Shown in pieces: positions 1 through 5,928 of a stretch of DNA of 8,626 bases (its first letter is position 1; every line of letters begins with the position of its first letter). Under the pieces are notes generated by a model. That model saw only the letters and a list, made by a program, of their open reading frames with translations. It searched no databases and was not told the DNA's origin. The stretch spans positions 1 to 8,626 of the forward strand of contig CAMALN010000054.1 in NCBI GenBank assembly GCA_945836565.1, written 5' to 3'. The translations under genes were made by a program, and so were the position numbers. The stretch comes from an uncultured Lachnospiraceae bacterium (GTDB lineage: Bacteria; Bacillota; Clostridia; Lachnospirales; Lachnospiraceae).

Positions 1-320
1 TAATCATGCAGCTTATATTACAGCTGCTTATAAGCTTATATAATAACGGAAAGATTTCAGATACTACATATTTTATCGGAAATATATTCACCTCCACCCT
101 TGAGCTTACGAGAGGTGCAGAGCTTATAGCAGTAATCGCCAATATTCCTTTTAAAATTAAGGAAGCCCTGATTCTCGCAATAACCTCCTTCGGTGGAATA
201 TCAGCGATACTCCAAACCGGTCAGGTCATCCGCTCATCAGGGCTGTCCATAAAAAAATATATGTGTGTAAAATTTATATGTGCTTCCTTTACTTTCACAC
301 TTGCGGTGCTACTCCTCTAG
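1..320 (+). CDS. ylbJ: C-terminal end of a YlbJ-like sporulation integral membrane protein (5' end outside the window)
   Basis: The frame is open to the left edge of the window, so this is the last ~105 codons of a longer gene; the ATG at 6-8 is probably internal. YlbJ-type proteins are polytopic membrane proteins of the nucleoside-recognition/gate superfamily, about 400 residues long, and are needed for sporulation in Bacillus subtilis; their transport substrate is not settled. Counting from the ATG at 6, the visible part has the family's typical tail: a glutamate-bearing LELTRGAEL stretch (residues 32-40), a loop with basic residues, a membrane segment with SFGGISA (about 53-72; relatives have a similar FGGLS motif), and a final hydrophobic helix (about 85-104). 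It lies convergent to the minus-strand gene at 309-1052 and overlaps its 3' end by 12 nt. In Clostridia ylbJ commonly sits beside coaD and the coiled-coil gene, which supports the call. The family assignment is from motif recall; the exact orthologue is uncertain. Confidence 0.72.
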   Translation, partial: IMQLILQLLISLYNNGKISDTTYFIGNIFTSTLELTRGAELIAVIANIPFKIKEALILAITSFGGISAILQTGQVIRSSGLSIKKYMCVKFICASFTFTLAVLLL

Positions 321-1052
321 GAAGTCATCATCCTCATCAATTTCATCTTCATCATAAGAATCATCTGCATCATCTGCATCCTCAGGAATTTCCTGTGCAT
401 AGTCATCCTCTGCAGCTGCTGCCTGGTCATCACTTGCTGAAGAGAAAGCACTATCAAGGTCCTCTCCTTCCTCCGCATAAGACATTCCGCTTGAAGCAGA
501 AAGAAGATTAATATTTGCCTCCATCTCATCAAGATTATTGCTTATTGTAAATGTATGCTCCTCCATAGACTCGATAAGTGCTTTGTAGTTTGCCTTTTCA
601 ATCTCTGTAATCTTCTCACAGATATCCTTCATCTCTGAGAGCTTATCCTTGGTATAGTACATAGCTCCCATACGAATCTCAGAAGCCTCTTCTGAAGCCT
701 GATCAATTATCTGCTGAGCCTGCTCTCTTGCCATCTCAAGAATCTCATTTGCTCTTATATTTGCAAGCTCTGTAATCTGATGCTGATCTACAAGACGATT
801 TGCCTCATTTACAGACTCGCTGATAATCTGGTCCGAACGGGTTCTGGCATCTGACAAGATATGCTCCTTGGTTTTCATTATCTTCTTGCATCTTTCGATT
901 TCTGAAGGAAGCTTTAATTTAAGCTCGTTCAGCATCTGCTCTAATTCTTCTTTATATACTACAATCTTAGTCTGTGAGAGTGGCTGATATTTACAGTTAT
1001 TTATAAATACCTCTATCTCACTAATCATCTCTTCAACGCCTTTTTTACCCAT
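309..1052 (-). CDS. Coiled-coil protein with highly acidic tail (often misannotated as ATPase / V-type ATPase subunit H-like)
   Basis: This 247-residue soluble protein has no membrane segment and no nucleotide-binding motif. Residues 1-50 are a conserved-looking head (SEIEVFINNC...PLSQTKIVVYKEELEQML). Residues ~50-185 are a long Ala/Glu/Gln/Arg-rich helix with coiled-coil character, including an EARANEIL-like, AREQAQQIID-like pattern. Residues 194-247 form a disordered tail with 28 Asp/Glu in 54 positions and no Lys or Arg. Proteins of this type follow coaD in many Clostridia and are usually labelled 'ATPase' or ATP-synthase-b-like only because of coiled-coil similarity; a DivIVA-like scaffolding role is possible but not shown. 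The start at 1050-1052 is preceded by AGGAGG (1064-1069, 11-nt spacer). An alternative ATG at 1028 has only a weak upstream GAAGAG. The coaD stop codon TAG is built into the same TAGGAGG, so the two genes are probably translationally coupled. Function unknown. Confidence 0.85.
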   Translation of the reverse strand: MGKKGVEEMISEIEVFINNCKYQPLSQTKIVVYKEELEQMLNELKLKLPSEIERCKKIMKTKEHILSDARTRSDQIISESVNEANRLVDQHQITELANIRANEILEMAREQAQQIIDQASEEASEIRMGAMYYTKDKLSEMKDICEKITEIEKANYKALIESMEEHTFTISNNLDEMEANINLLSASSGMSYAEEGEDLDSAFSSASDDQAAAAEDDYAQEIPEDADDADDSYDEDEIDEDDDFLEE

Positions 1053-1067
1053 CTTTCCACTATCCTC

Positions 1068-1550
1068 CTATAGTTTGTTCATCTTATCTATAAGTTTTGA
1101 AGTAACACACTCAGGTACAAAATTCTTCAGATCAACTCCGTATCTTGCATACTCCTTAACAATACTTGAGCTAAGATACGAATACTCCAAACTCGTTGAT
1201 AGAAACACCGTATCGACATCCTTAGCAACCATCCTATTGCTCTGTGCCATCTGCATTTCCAAGTCAAAATCCGTAAGAGCCCTGAGGCCCCTGATTATTA
1301 CATTAGTATTCTTTTCTTTTAAGAAATCAATCAATAGCCCATCAAAGGATTCAACTGATACATTATCAATTGACGATACTGCATCCTTCAACATATTAAC
1401 ACGTTCTTCCAAAGAAAACAACGGAATTTTTGATGTGTTATTCAATACTCCAATAACAACATGATCAAATATTGCCGATGCACGCTTAATAATATCATAA
1501 TGTCCCAATGTAACCGGATCAAAGCTTCCCGGATATACAGCCACGCTCAT
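1068..1550 (-). CDS. coaD: Phosphopantetheine adenylyltransferase (PPAT)
   Basis: CoaD catalyses the penultimate step of coenzyme A synthesis in the cytosol: ATP plus 4'-phosphopantetheine gives dephospho-CoA and pyrophosphate. The 160-residue length is normal for bacterial CoaD. The nucleotidyltransferase signature is intact: YPGSFDPVTLGH at residues 6-17, with the T/HxGH-type motif as TLGH (14-17). The adenylate-binding and catalytic stretch IIRGLRALTDFDLE spans 85-98, and the C-terminal SSSIVKE motif spans 127-133. The start ATG (1548-1550) has GAGGG at 1558-1562 with a 7-nt spacer. A good sigma-A-type promoter lies in the 73-nt gap behind the cellulase gene, so coaD can be expressed independently, although no terminator blocks read-through from the cellulase. 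It is followed after 15 nt by the coiled-coil gene. In many Clostridia rsmD lies directly upstream; here it does not. Confidence 0.97.
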   Translation of the reverse strand: MSVAVYPGSFDPVTLGHYDIIKRASAIFDHVVIGVLNNTSKIPLFSLEERVNMLKDAVSSIDNVSVESFDGLLIDFLKEKNTNVIIRGLRALTDFDLEMQMAQSNRMVAKDVDTVFLSTSLEYSYLSSSIVKEYARYGVDLKNFVPECVTSKLIDKMNKL

Positions 1551-1592
1551 ATATTATCCCTCATCCTATATAATTTTCCATAAACAGTATAA

Positions 1593-1620
1593 ATTATCTA
1601 CAAATTTCGACTTTTGTCAA
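1593..1620 (-). promoter_or_regulatory. Sigma-A-type promoter for coaD
   Basis: On the minus strand there is a perfect -35 box TTGACA (1615-1620), a 16-nt spacer and a -10 box GATAAT (1593-1598, 5 of 6 matches). The -35 box starts only 3 nt past the stop codon of the cellulase gene. The predicted transcript start is about 35-40 nt upstream of the coaD ATG. Confidence 0.75.
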
Positions 1621-1623
1621 CTT

Positions 1624-3219
1624 TTAATTACTTCCAATGGTTTTTTTGAGCCAAATTCCTGTCTCAGACAGGTCATCATCGCTCCAGCCATTCTTCTTAC
1701 TACAGCTTGGTTTTAATATTGATGAAGTTTCATTCTTATTAGAAATATTCCAGCCTGCATATGACAAATTATAGTTTCCGATAAGCTCAAACCATTTATC
1801 AGCCTGACCATAATCTATCGCACCATTACCGGAAGCATCACATATACTAAACTCGCTGACAAATATCGGAAGTCCCTTATCATGTGCTGTTGTAACCTTG
1901 CTTCTTATACCATCTGTATGCGTTGCCGCATAAAAATGAATAGCATACATAATATTATCATAGCCTGTGATAGGATCGTTTGCCGCTATATCCACATCCT
2001 GCGACCAATTTGGTGTACCTACTATGATAATTGCATCCGGTGCATTCGCTCTGATAATAGGTATAATCTCCTCTGCATAGCCCTTTACCTCACTCCAGCT
2101 TGTACCACCGTTCGGTTCATTACATATCTCATATATAATATTGTCATAATCCTTATACTTCTTAGACATCTCGTCGAAGAATAATTTTGCCTCATCCTGA
2201 TACTTTACAGGTGTCAAATCGTGGAGAATATGCCAATCTATGATTACATACATACCAAGCTCAGTAGCGGCATTTACACCGGTATCAATAAGTGATTTCA
2301 AACCATTTTTATCTCCACCATTACAATATCCACCATTCTCATCTGTATACATCGCAAGTCTTATAAGGTTTGCACCCCAGTCATCTCTAAAATATGTAAA
2401 TGCTTCCTTGTTTACATATTCCGGGAACCATGCAAGACCATGTGTACTAAGTCCTTTAAGCTGATACTTTTCACCATTTTTGTCAACTATATCTGTACCC
2501 TTTACACTAAGCTTTCCATGATTTTCAAAAGGTGAGCCTGTCTCTGTCTCAGGCTTCTTCGCCGGCTCTACTGTTGTCTCTTCCGCCTTTTGCTCTGTGG
2601 TAGCTTCTTCCTGCACTGGGCTTCCTTCATACACACTTCCTCCAATATATAAAACTGCTCCCTTTGTGAGTGCAGCAAGCTCTTCCTTGGTACCGACAGT
2701 TACATTACAGCCAATGTCCTTAAGCGTCTGCTTAGCGCCAATAGTTCCGTTATATTCCACAGGTGTAATGGTAAGCTTTCCGTCCTTAACATCAAAATTA
2801 CCATTCCATGAACCATCTATTACAAAACCATCCGGTACAGAAAGCTCTATCTTCCAATCCTTTAATTCATTTGAGCTTTTATTTACAATTGATATACTAA
2901 GTCCTCCACAGAATTTACCGGAATTCTCCCAGCTATTATCGTTCTTTATCTCTACATAGCAGTCACTTTGTGAAGCAGCTTCTGTGTTACCTTCCTTAGT
3001 GTCACTATTCTCTGTAGTCTCATCTGTCTTTGTTGCATCTGTCTTAGTCGCCTCATTCACCTCTTCAGTAGAATTAGACACTGTAGTAGCTTCCGTTGTC
3101 TTTTTCTTTTTTCCTGCTATTCCCGCAATTACAATTGCAAGCAAAATAATTATAACTACGCCAAGAACAATCACTATTCCTGTAAGAGTTTTATTTGTCT
3201 TATTATTTTTTTCGTCCAT
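1624..3219 (-). CDS. Membrane-tethered endoglucanase, CBM2-like module plus GH5 (subfamily 2-like) catalytic domain
   Basis: A 531-residue surface cellulase (endo-beta-1,4-glucanase type) that should cut beta-1,4-glucan outside the cell. Domains in order: a short charged N-terminus; a hydrophobic helix at 13-36; a KKKK patch (37-40); a Thr/Glu/Lys/Asp-rich linker (41-85); a CBM2-like binding module (about 86-195) with Trp97, Trp122 and Trp138, and Tyr156 where many relatives have Trp in the WNGT motif; a second Glu/Thr/Pro linker (200-230); and a GH5 domain (232-531). GH5 hallmark residues visible: Arg287, His330, the NEP motif with acid/base Glu368, His428, Tyr430, nucleophile Glu456 (VSEF) and Trp490. 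The STHGLAWFP, GGYC and DASGNGAIDYGQADKW stretches resemble GH5 subfamily 2. The helix may be an uncleaved anchor, although GIA-G at 33-36 could be a signal peptidase site. The start has AGGAG at 3227-3231 with a 7-nt spacer, only 13 nt after the membrane-protein gene, so the two form one operon. Confidence 0.93.
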   Translation of the reverse strand: MDEKNNKTNKTLTGIVIVLGVVIIILLAIVIAGIAGKKKKTTEATTVSNSTEEVNEATKTDATKTDETTENSDTKEGNTEAASQSDCYVEIKNDNSWENSGKFCGGLSISIVNKSSNELKDWKIELSVPDGFVIDGSWNGNFDVKDGKLTITPVEYNGTIGAKQTLKDIGCNVTVGTKEELAALTKGAVLYIGGSVYEGSPVQEEATTEQKAEETTVEPAKKPETETGSPFENHGKLSVKGTDIVDKNGEKYQLKGLSTHGLAWFPEYVNKEAFTYFRDDWGANLIRLAMYTDENGGYCNGGDKNGLKSLIDTGVNAATELGMYVIIDWHILHDLTPVKYQDEAKLFFDEMSKKYKDYDNIIYEICNEPNGGTSWSEVKGYAEEIIPIIRANAPDAIIIVGTPNWSQDVDIAANDPITGYDNIMYAIHFYAATHTDGIRSKVTTAHDKGLPIFVSEFSICDASGNGAIDYGQADKWFELIGNYNLSYAGWNISNKNETSSILKPSCSKKNGWSDDDLSETGIWLKKTIGSN

Positions 3220-3232
3220 TTCATCTCTCCTT

Positions 3233-3709
3233 CTATCTATTTACAACCTCTGCTATATACATATAGATGTCATTTATCCCCATCTCATTATAGCTTCTAC
3301 CCATAGCTCTGTCTGACTCAATATAGTATTTCTTTTTATCTGTCGCAAGTAGTATCCTATAAGCAGTAGGTGGGCCGTCATATCTGCCCATACATATCTT
3401 TTCCATATCTATCTTTTTGATATCAGATACCGGTATTTTATAATGTCTCTTTCGGTCTTCGTATATAAGAACTCCGTCTGAAATCTCAGCAGCTCCTATA
3501 TCCCTGAATCTGTCTGCCTTATCCGTATATACCAGTATAAATATGATAATACATATTATCAATATCATTACGCTCATCATATTTGCCGCTATTCCGCCTA
3601 CTCTGGCAGAAGCAATTGTTGAGCCAAGCCCAAATATTATGATATCTATTATCGCCGTAAAAAACATGGACAGCCTCCATGCCTTTATATAGCCTATCTC
3701 TGCTTTCAT
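3233..3709 (-). CDS. Small membrane protein, two TM helices and a PH-like cytoplasmic domain, function unknown
   Basis: I do not recognise a named family. The 158-residue protein has two hydrophobic helices (about 12-33 and 40-61) separated by a short loop, then a soluble part (72-158). The soluble part has alternating short beta-strand-like segments (ISDGVLIYEDRKRHYKIPV, then DIKKIDM, RILLATDKKKYYI) and ends in a helix. That layout is reminiscent of bacterial PH-like domains found after TM pairs, but this is inference from pattern only. The start ATG (3707-3709) has AGGAG at 3716-3720 with a 6-nt spacer. A good promoter lies just upstream, behind recG. Its stop codon abuts the ribosome binding site of the cellulase gene, so the two are co-transcribed and probably translationally coupled. 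A role linked to cellulase display or sensing is possible but unsupported by sequence. Confidence 0.8.
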   Translation of the reverse strand: MKAEIGYIKAWRLSMFFTAIIDIIIFGLGSTIASARVGGIAANMMSVMILIICIIIFILVYTDKADRFRDIGAAEISDGVLIYEDRKRHYKIPVSDIKKIDMEKICMGRYDGPPTAYRILLATDKKKYYIESDRAMGRSYNEMGINDIYMYIAEVVNR

Positions 3710-3742
3710 AAATTACTCCTTAGCACAGTTTTCTAATATGGA

Positions 3743-3771
3743 ATAATACAGCCTCACAGGTTTTTAGTCAA
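3743..3771 (-). promoter_or_regulatory. Sigma-A-type promoter for the membrane protein-cellulase operon
   Basis: Minus strand: -35 box TTGACT (3766-3771, 5 of 6 matches), 17-nt spacer, -10 box TATTAT (3743-3748, 5 of 6). The -35 box begins 2 nt after the recG stop codon. The predicted leader is about 25-30 nt. No operator-like palindrome or catabolite-repression (cre-like) site is obvious to me beside it. Confidence 0.7.
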
Positions 3772-3773
3772 TA

Positions 3774-5822
3774 CTAAAGGACTGTATCATTACTATTTGA
3801 ACTAATCCATGGCATATCTGCTGCCTTGCCATTTTCAAGCAGACTTCTGCCATAGCTTTGCCATACTAACTGAGCTTTTTTCAACACATCTGTGTGATTA
3901 TATATATCTGCCAGCTTAAATATAGCCTCTCCGCTTTGCCTTATACCGAAGAAATCTCCCGGTCCTCTAAGTCTTAAATCCTCATTTGCTATAAAGAAGC
4001 CATCATTTGAATTTTCCAGAACCTTAAGCCTGTCCATAGACTCCTTCGTTTCTTTTCCATTTATAAATATACAGTAGGACTGCGCATTGCCTCGACCAAC
4101 TCTTCCTCTTAACTGATGAAGCTGTGCCAAACCAAAGCGTTCTGCATTTTCTACCATCATAACTGTGGCATTCGGATTATTGATACCAACCTCGATTACC
4201 GTAGTTGATACAAGCACGTCAATCTTACCGGCTATGAAATCCTCCATTATACGATTCTTCTCATCAGCCTTCATCTGACCATGCAGCATGCTTACATTTA
4301 TCGCATCTCCTAAGGCTTGCTTCAGCGTATCAGTGTACTCAGTAACATTTGTAAGATCCATTACTTCACTGCTTTCAACCATAGGGCATATAACATATGC
4401 CTGATGACCCGCCTTAACCTCAGAAGCAATAAAGCTATGTGAGGTATCTCGATATCCGGTTCCCACCACACAGTTTTTTATCGGTTTACGTCCCTTTGGA
4501 AGCTCATCCATTACTGATATATCCATATCAGCATACATGATAATCGCAAGTGTTCTGGGTATAGGTGTTGCACTCATAACCAAGGTATGAGGGTATTCTC
4601 CCTTCTTTGATAGCTTCTCTCTCTGCTTAACGCCGAATCTGTGCTGTTCGTCAGTTACAACAAGCCCCAGGTCTTTATAAGTAACCGCATCTTCAATAAG
4701 CGCATGTGTACCTACTACAAGGCTTATGCTTCCATCAGAAGCTCCATCATATACACGACGTTTGTCCCTTACTGACATCGAACCAACCAGCAGTCCTACC
4801 TTTATACCATAGCCTCCAAAAAGCTTTTCCATCTCATCATAATGCTGCTTTGCAAGCACCTCAGTAGGTGCCATAAGTGCCGCCTGATATCCCGCATTTA
4901 CACAGGCAAATATTGCTGCCTCTGCCACAACAGTTTTTCCGGAGCCAACATCTCCCTGAAGAAGCCTGTTCATAACACCGCTTCCACCCATATCAGCAAG
5001 TATATCTTCTATCGCATTCATCTGTCCCTTTGTAAGAGAAAATGGCAGTTTGGCCACAAACTGTGCGACCTCTTTCCCTTTAGTTATTACATGAGCATTT
5101 TCCTGTTCAAGACAATTTTCACGCATCTTACTCATATCTGCAAGGAATCTGTAAAACTCATCAAACGCAAGTCTCCTTATAGCATTCTTTAGCTGCTCCT
5201 CATCACCGGGAAAATGCACATTCAAATATGCCTCACCAATAGGCATAAGCTCATATTCACAAAGGACCTCGCAAGGAATATAATCTTCGAGATTTTCAAG
5301 CATTTCCCTGCATTTATCTACTGCCTTTGTATAGGTTTTATTTGAAAGCCCCTGCGTCAAAGGATATACGGGCTGAAGCTCTCTTTTTAGCAAGTTGTAT
5401 TTTTCCGGGCTATAGTATTCCGGAGAAAGCATAACCTTTGAACCATTTCTTCTGCTTACGCTACCTACGAATACAAAGCTTTCACCCTTGTGAAATACGT
5501 GTTTTAAATAAGGTTGATTAAACCAGGTAAGCTTGATTGTTCCCGAAGAGTCTCTGGCAGTCAGATTAACAAGTGTCAGATTGCGTACCTTTCTTACATC
5601 CACATATGAGTTTATTACAGCACATACTGCAACCCTTTCTCCTTCTTTTATATCTGCTATGGCTATTTCGTCTCCATAAAACAGATAATCCCTTGGATAT
5701 GTACTCACCAATTCTCCTATAGTATATATACCAAGCTTTGCAAAGGCTTGAGCAGTTTTATCGCCTATTCCATTTATAGTTGTAATACTGTCTGTCCATT
5801 TTTTTTCTGTAGATGTTTTCAT
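3774..5822 (-). CDS. recG: ATP-dependent DNA helicase RecG
   Basis: RecG is a superfamily 2 double-strand DNA translocase that reverses stalled replication forks and processes branched intermediates. The 682-residue length is typical. The N-terminal wedge/OB domain covers about 1-250, with the helix-hairpin-like INGIGDKTAQAFAKLGI near 16-32. Helicase motifs are intact: Walker A GDVGSGKT (290-297), the Walker B variant DEQH (391-394), motif III SATP (417-420), motif VI LRGRVGRG (571-578) and the TRG translocation motif around 615-631 (EDLRLRGPGDFFGIRQSG-like). The start ATG (5820-5822) follows a modest AAAGGA site about 9 nt upstream; no better start exists. It lies downstream of the yloV terminator, so it probably has its own promoter. 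It is followed by the membrane protein-cellulase promoter rather than by rsmD. Confidence 0.98.
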   Translation of the reverse strand: MKTSTEKKWTDSITTINGIGDKTAQAFAKLGIYTIGELVSTYPRDYLFYGDEIAIADIKEGERVAVCAVINSYVDVRKVRNLTLVNLTARDSSGTIKLTWFNQPYLKHVFHKGESFVFVGSVSRRNGSKVMLSPEYYSPEKYNLLKRELQPVYPLTQGLSNKTYTKAVDKCREMLENLEDYIPCEVLCEYELMPIGEAYLNVHFPGDEEQLKNAIRRLAFDEFYRFLADMSKMRENCLEQENAHVITKGKEVAQFVAKLPFSLTKGQMNAIEDILADMGGSGVMNRLLQGDVGSGKTVVAEAAIFACVNAGYQAALMAPTEVLAKQHYDEMEKLFGGYGIKVGLLVGSMSVRDKRRVYDGASDGSISLVVGTHALIEDAVTYKDLGLVVTDEQHRFGVKQREKLSKKGEYPHTLVMSATPIPRTLAIIMYADMDISVMDELPKGRKPIKNCVVGTGYRDTSHSFIASEVKAGHQAYVICPMVESSEVMDLTNVTEYTDTLKQALGDAINVSMLHGQMKADEKNRIMEDFIAGKIDVLVSTTVIEVGINNPNATVMMVENAERFGLAQLHQLRGRVGRGNAQSYCIFINGKETKESMDRLKVLENSNDGFFIANEDLRLRGPGDFFGIRQSGEAIFKLADIYNHTDVLKKAQLVWQSYGRSLLENGKAADMPWISSNSNDTVL

Positions 5823-5842
5823 ATAAACGTTTCCTTTTATAT

Positions 5843-5877
5843 ATTATAAATTCTATAACCTAACCGCTCTCACTAAA
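5843..5877 (-). promoter_or_regulatory. Possible weak promoter for recG
   Basis: A perfect TATAAT occurs on the minus strand at 5843-5848 but has no recognisable -35 box at 16-18 nt. An alternative is TAGAAT (5850-5855) with TTTAGT (5872-5877, 3 of 6) at a 16-nt spacing. A promoter is expected here because a hairpin terminator separates recG from yloV, but the exact element is uncertain. Confidence 0.35.
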
Positions 5878-5888
5878 TTTCCATATAC

Positions 5889-5922
5889 ACGAAAAGCAGC
5901 TAAATTAATAGCTGCTTTTCGT
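5889..5922 (-). terminator. Hairpin terminator after the yloV gene
   Basis: A perfect 14-bp inverted repeat (ACGAAAAGCAGCTA / TAGCTGCTTTTCGT) with a 6-nt loop begins 6 nt after the stop codon of the DAK2 gene. On the minus strand the GC-rich core GCAGC/GCTGC is followed by TTTTCGTGT, a short T tract. The symmetric A and T runs would also let it act on the plus strand, although no plus-strand gene ends here. Confidence 0.8.
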
Positions 5923-5928
5923 TTCTTC

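Noticed and set aside
340..400. Short repeats of the type atctgcatc/tcatcatc, considered as a tandem repeat or CRISPR-like array
   Set aside because: They are codon-level low complexity encoding the acidic Asp/Glu/Ala tail, with no regular repeat-spacer unit.
263..511. Plus-strand His/Pro/Leu-rich open frame
   Set aside because: It arises from the antisense of the acidic GAT/GAA repeats in the coiled-coil gene tail.
1551..1623. Terminator between the cellulase and coaD
   Set aside because: The gap contains only the coaD promoter and binding site; no inverted repeat with a T tract.
2597..3316. Plus-strand open frames opposite the cellulase
   Set aside because: They are mirror frames of the Thr/Glu-rich linkers and CBM region; Ser/Val/Pro-rich translations match no family.
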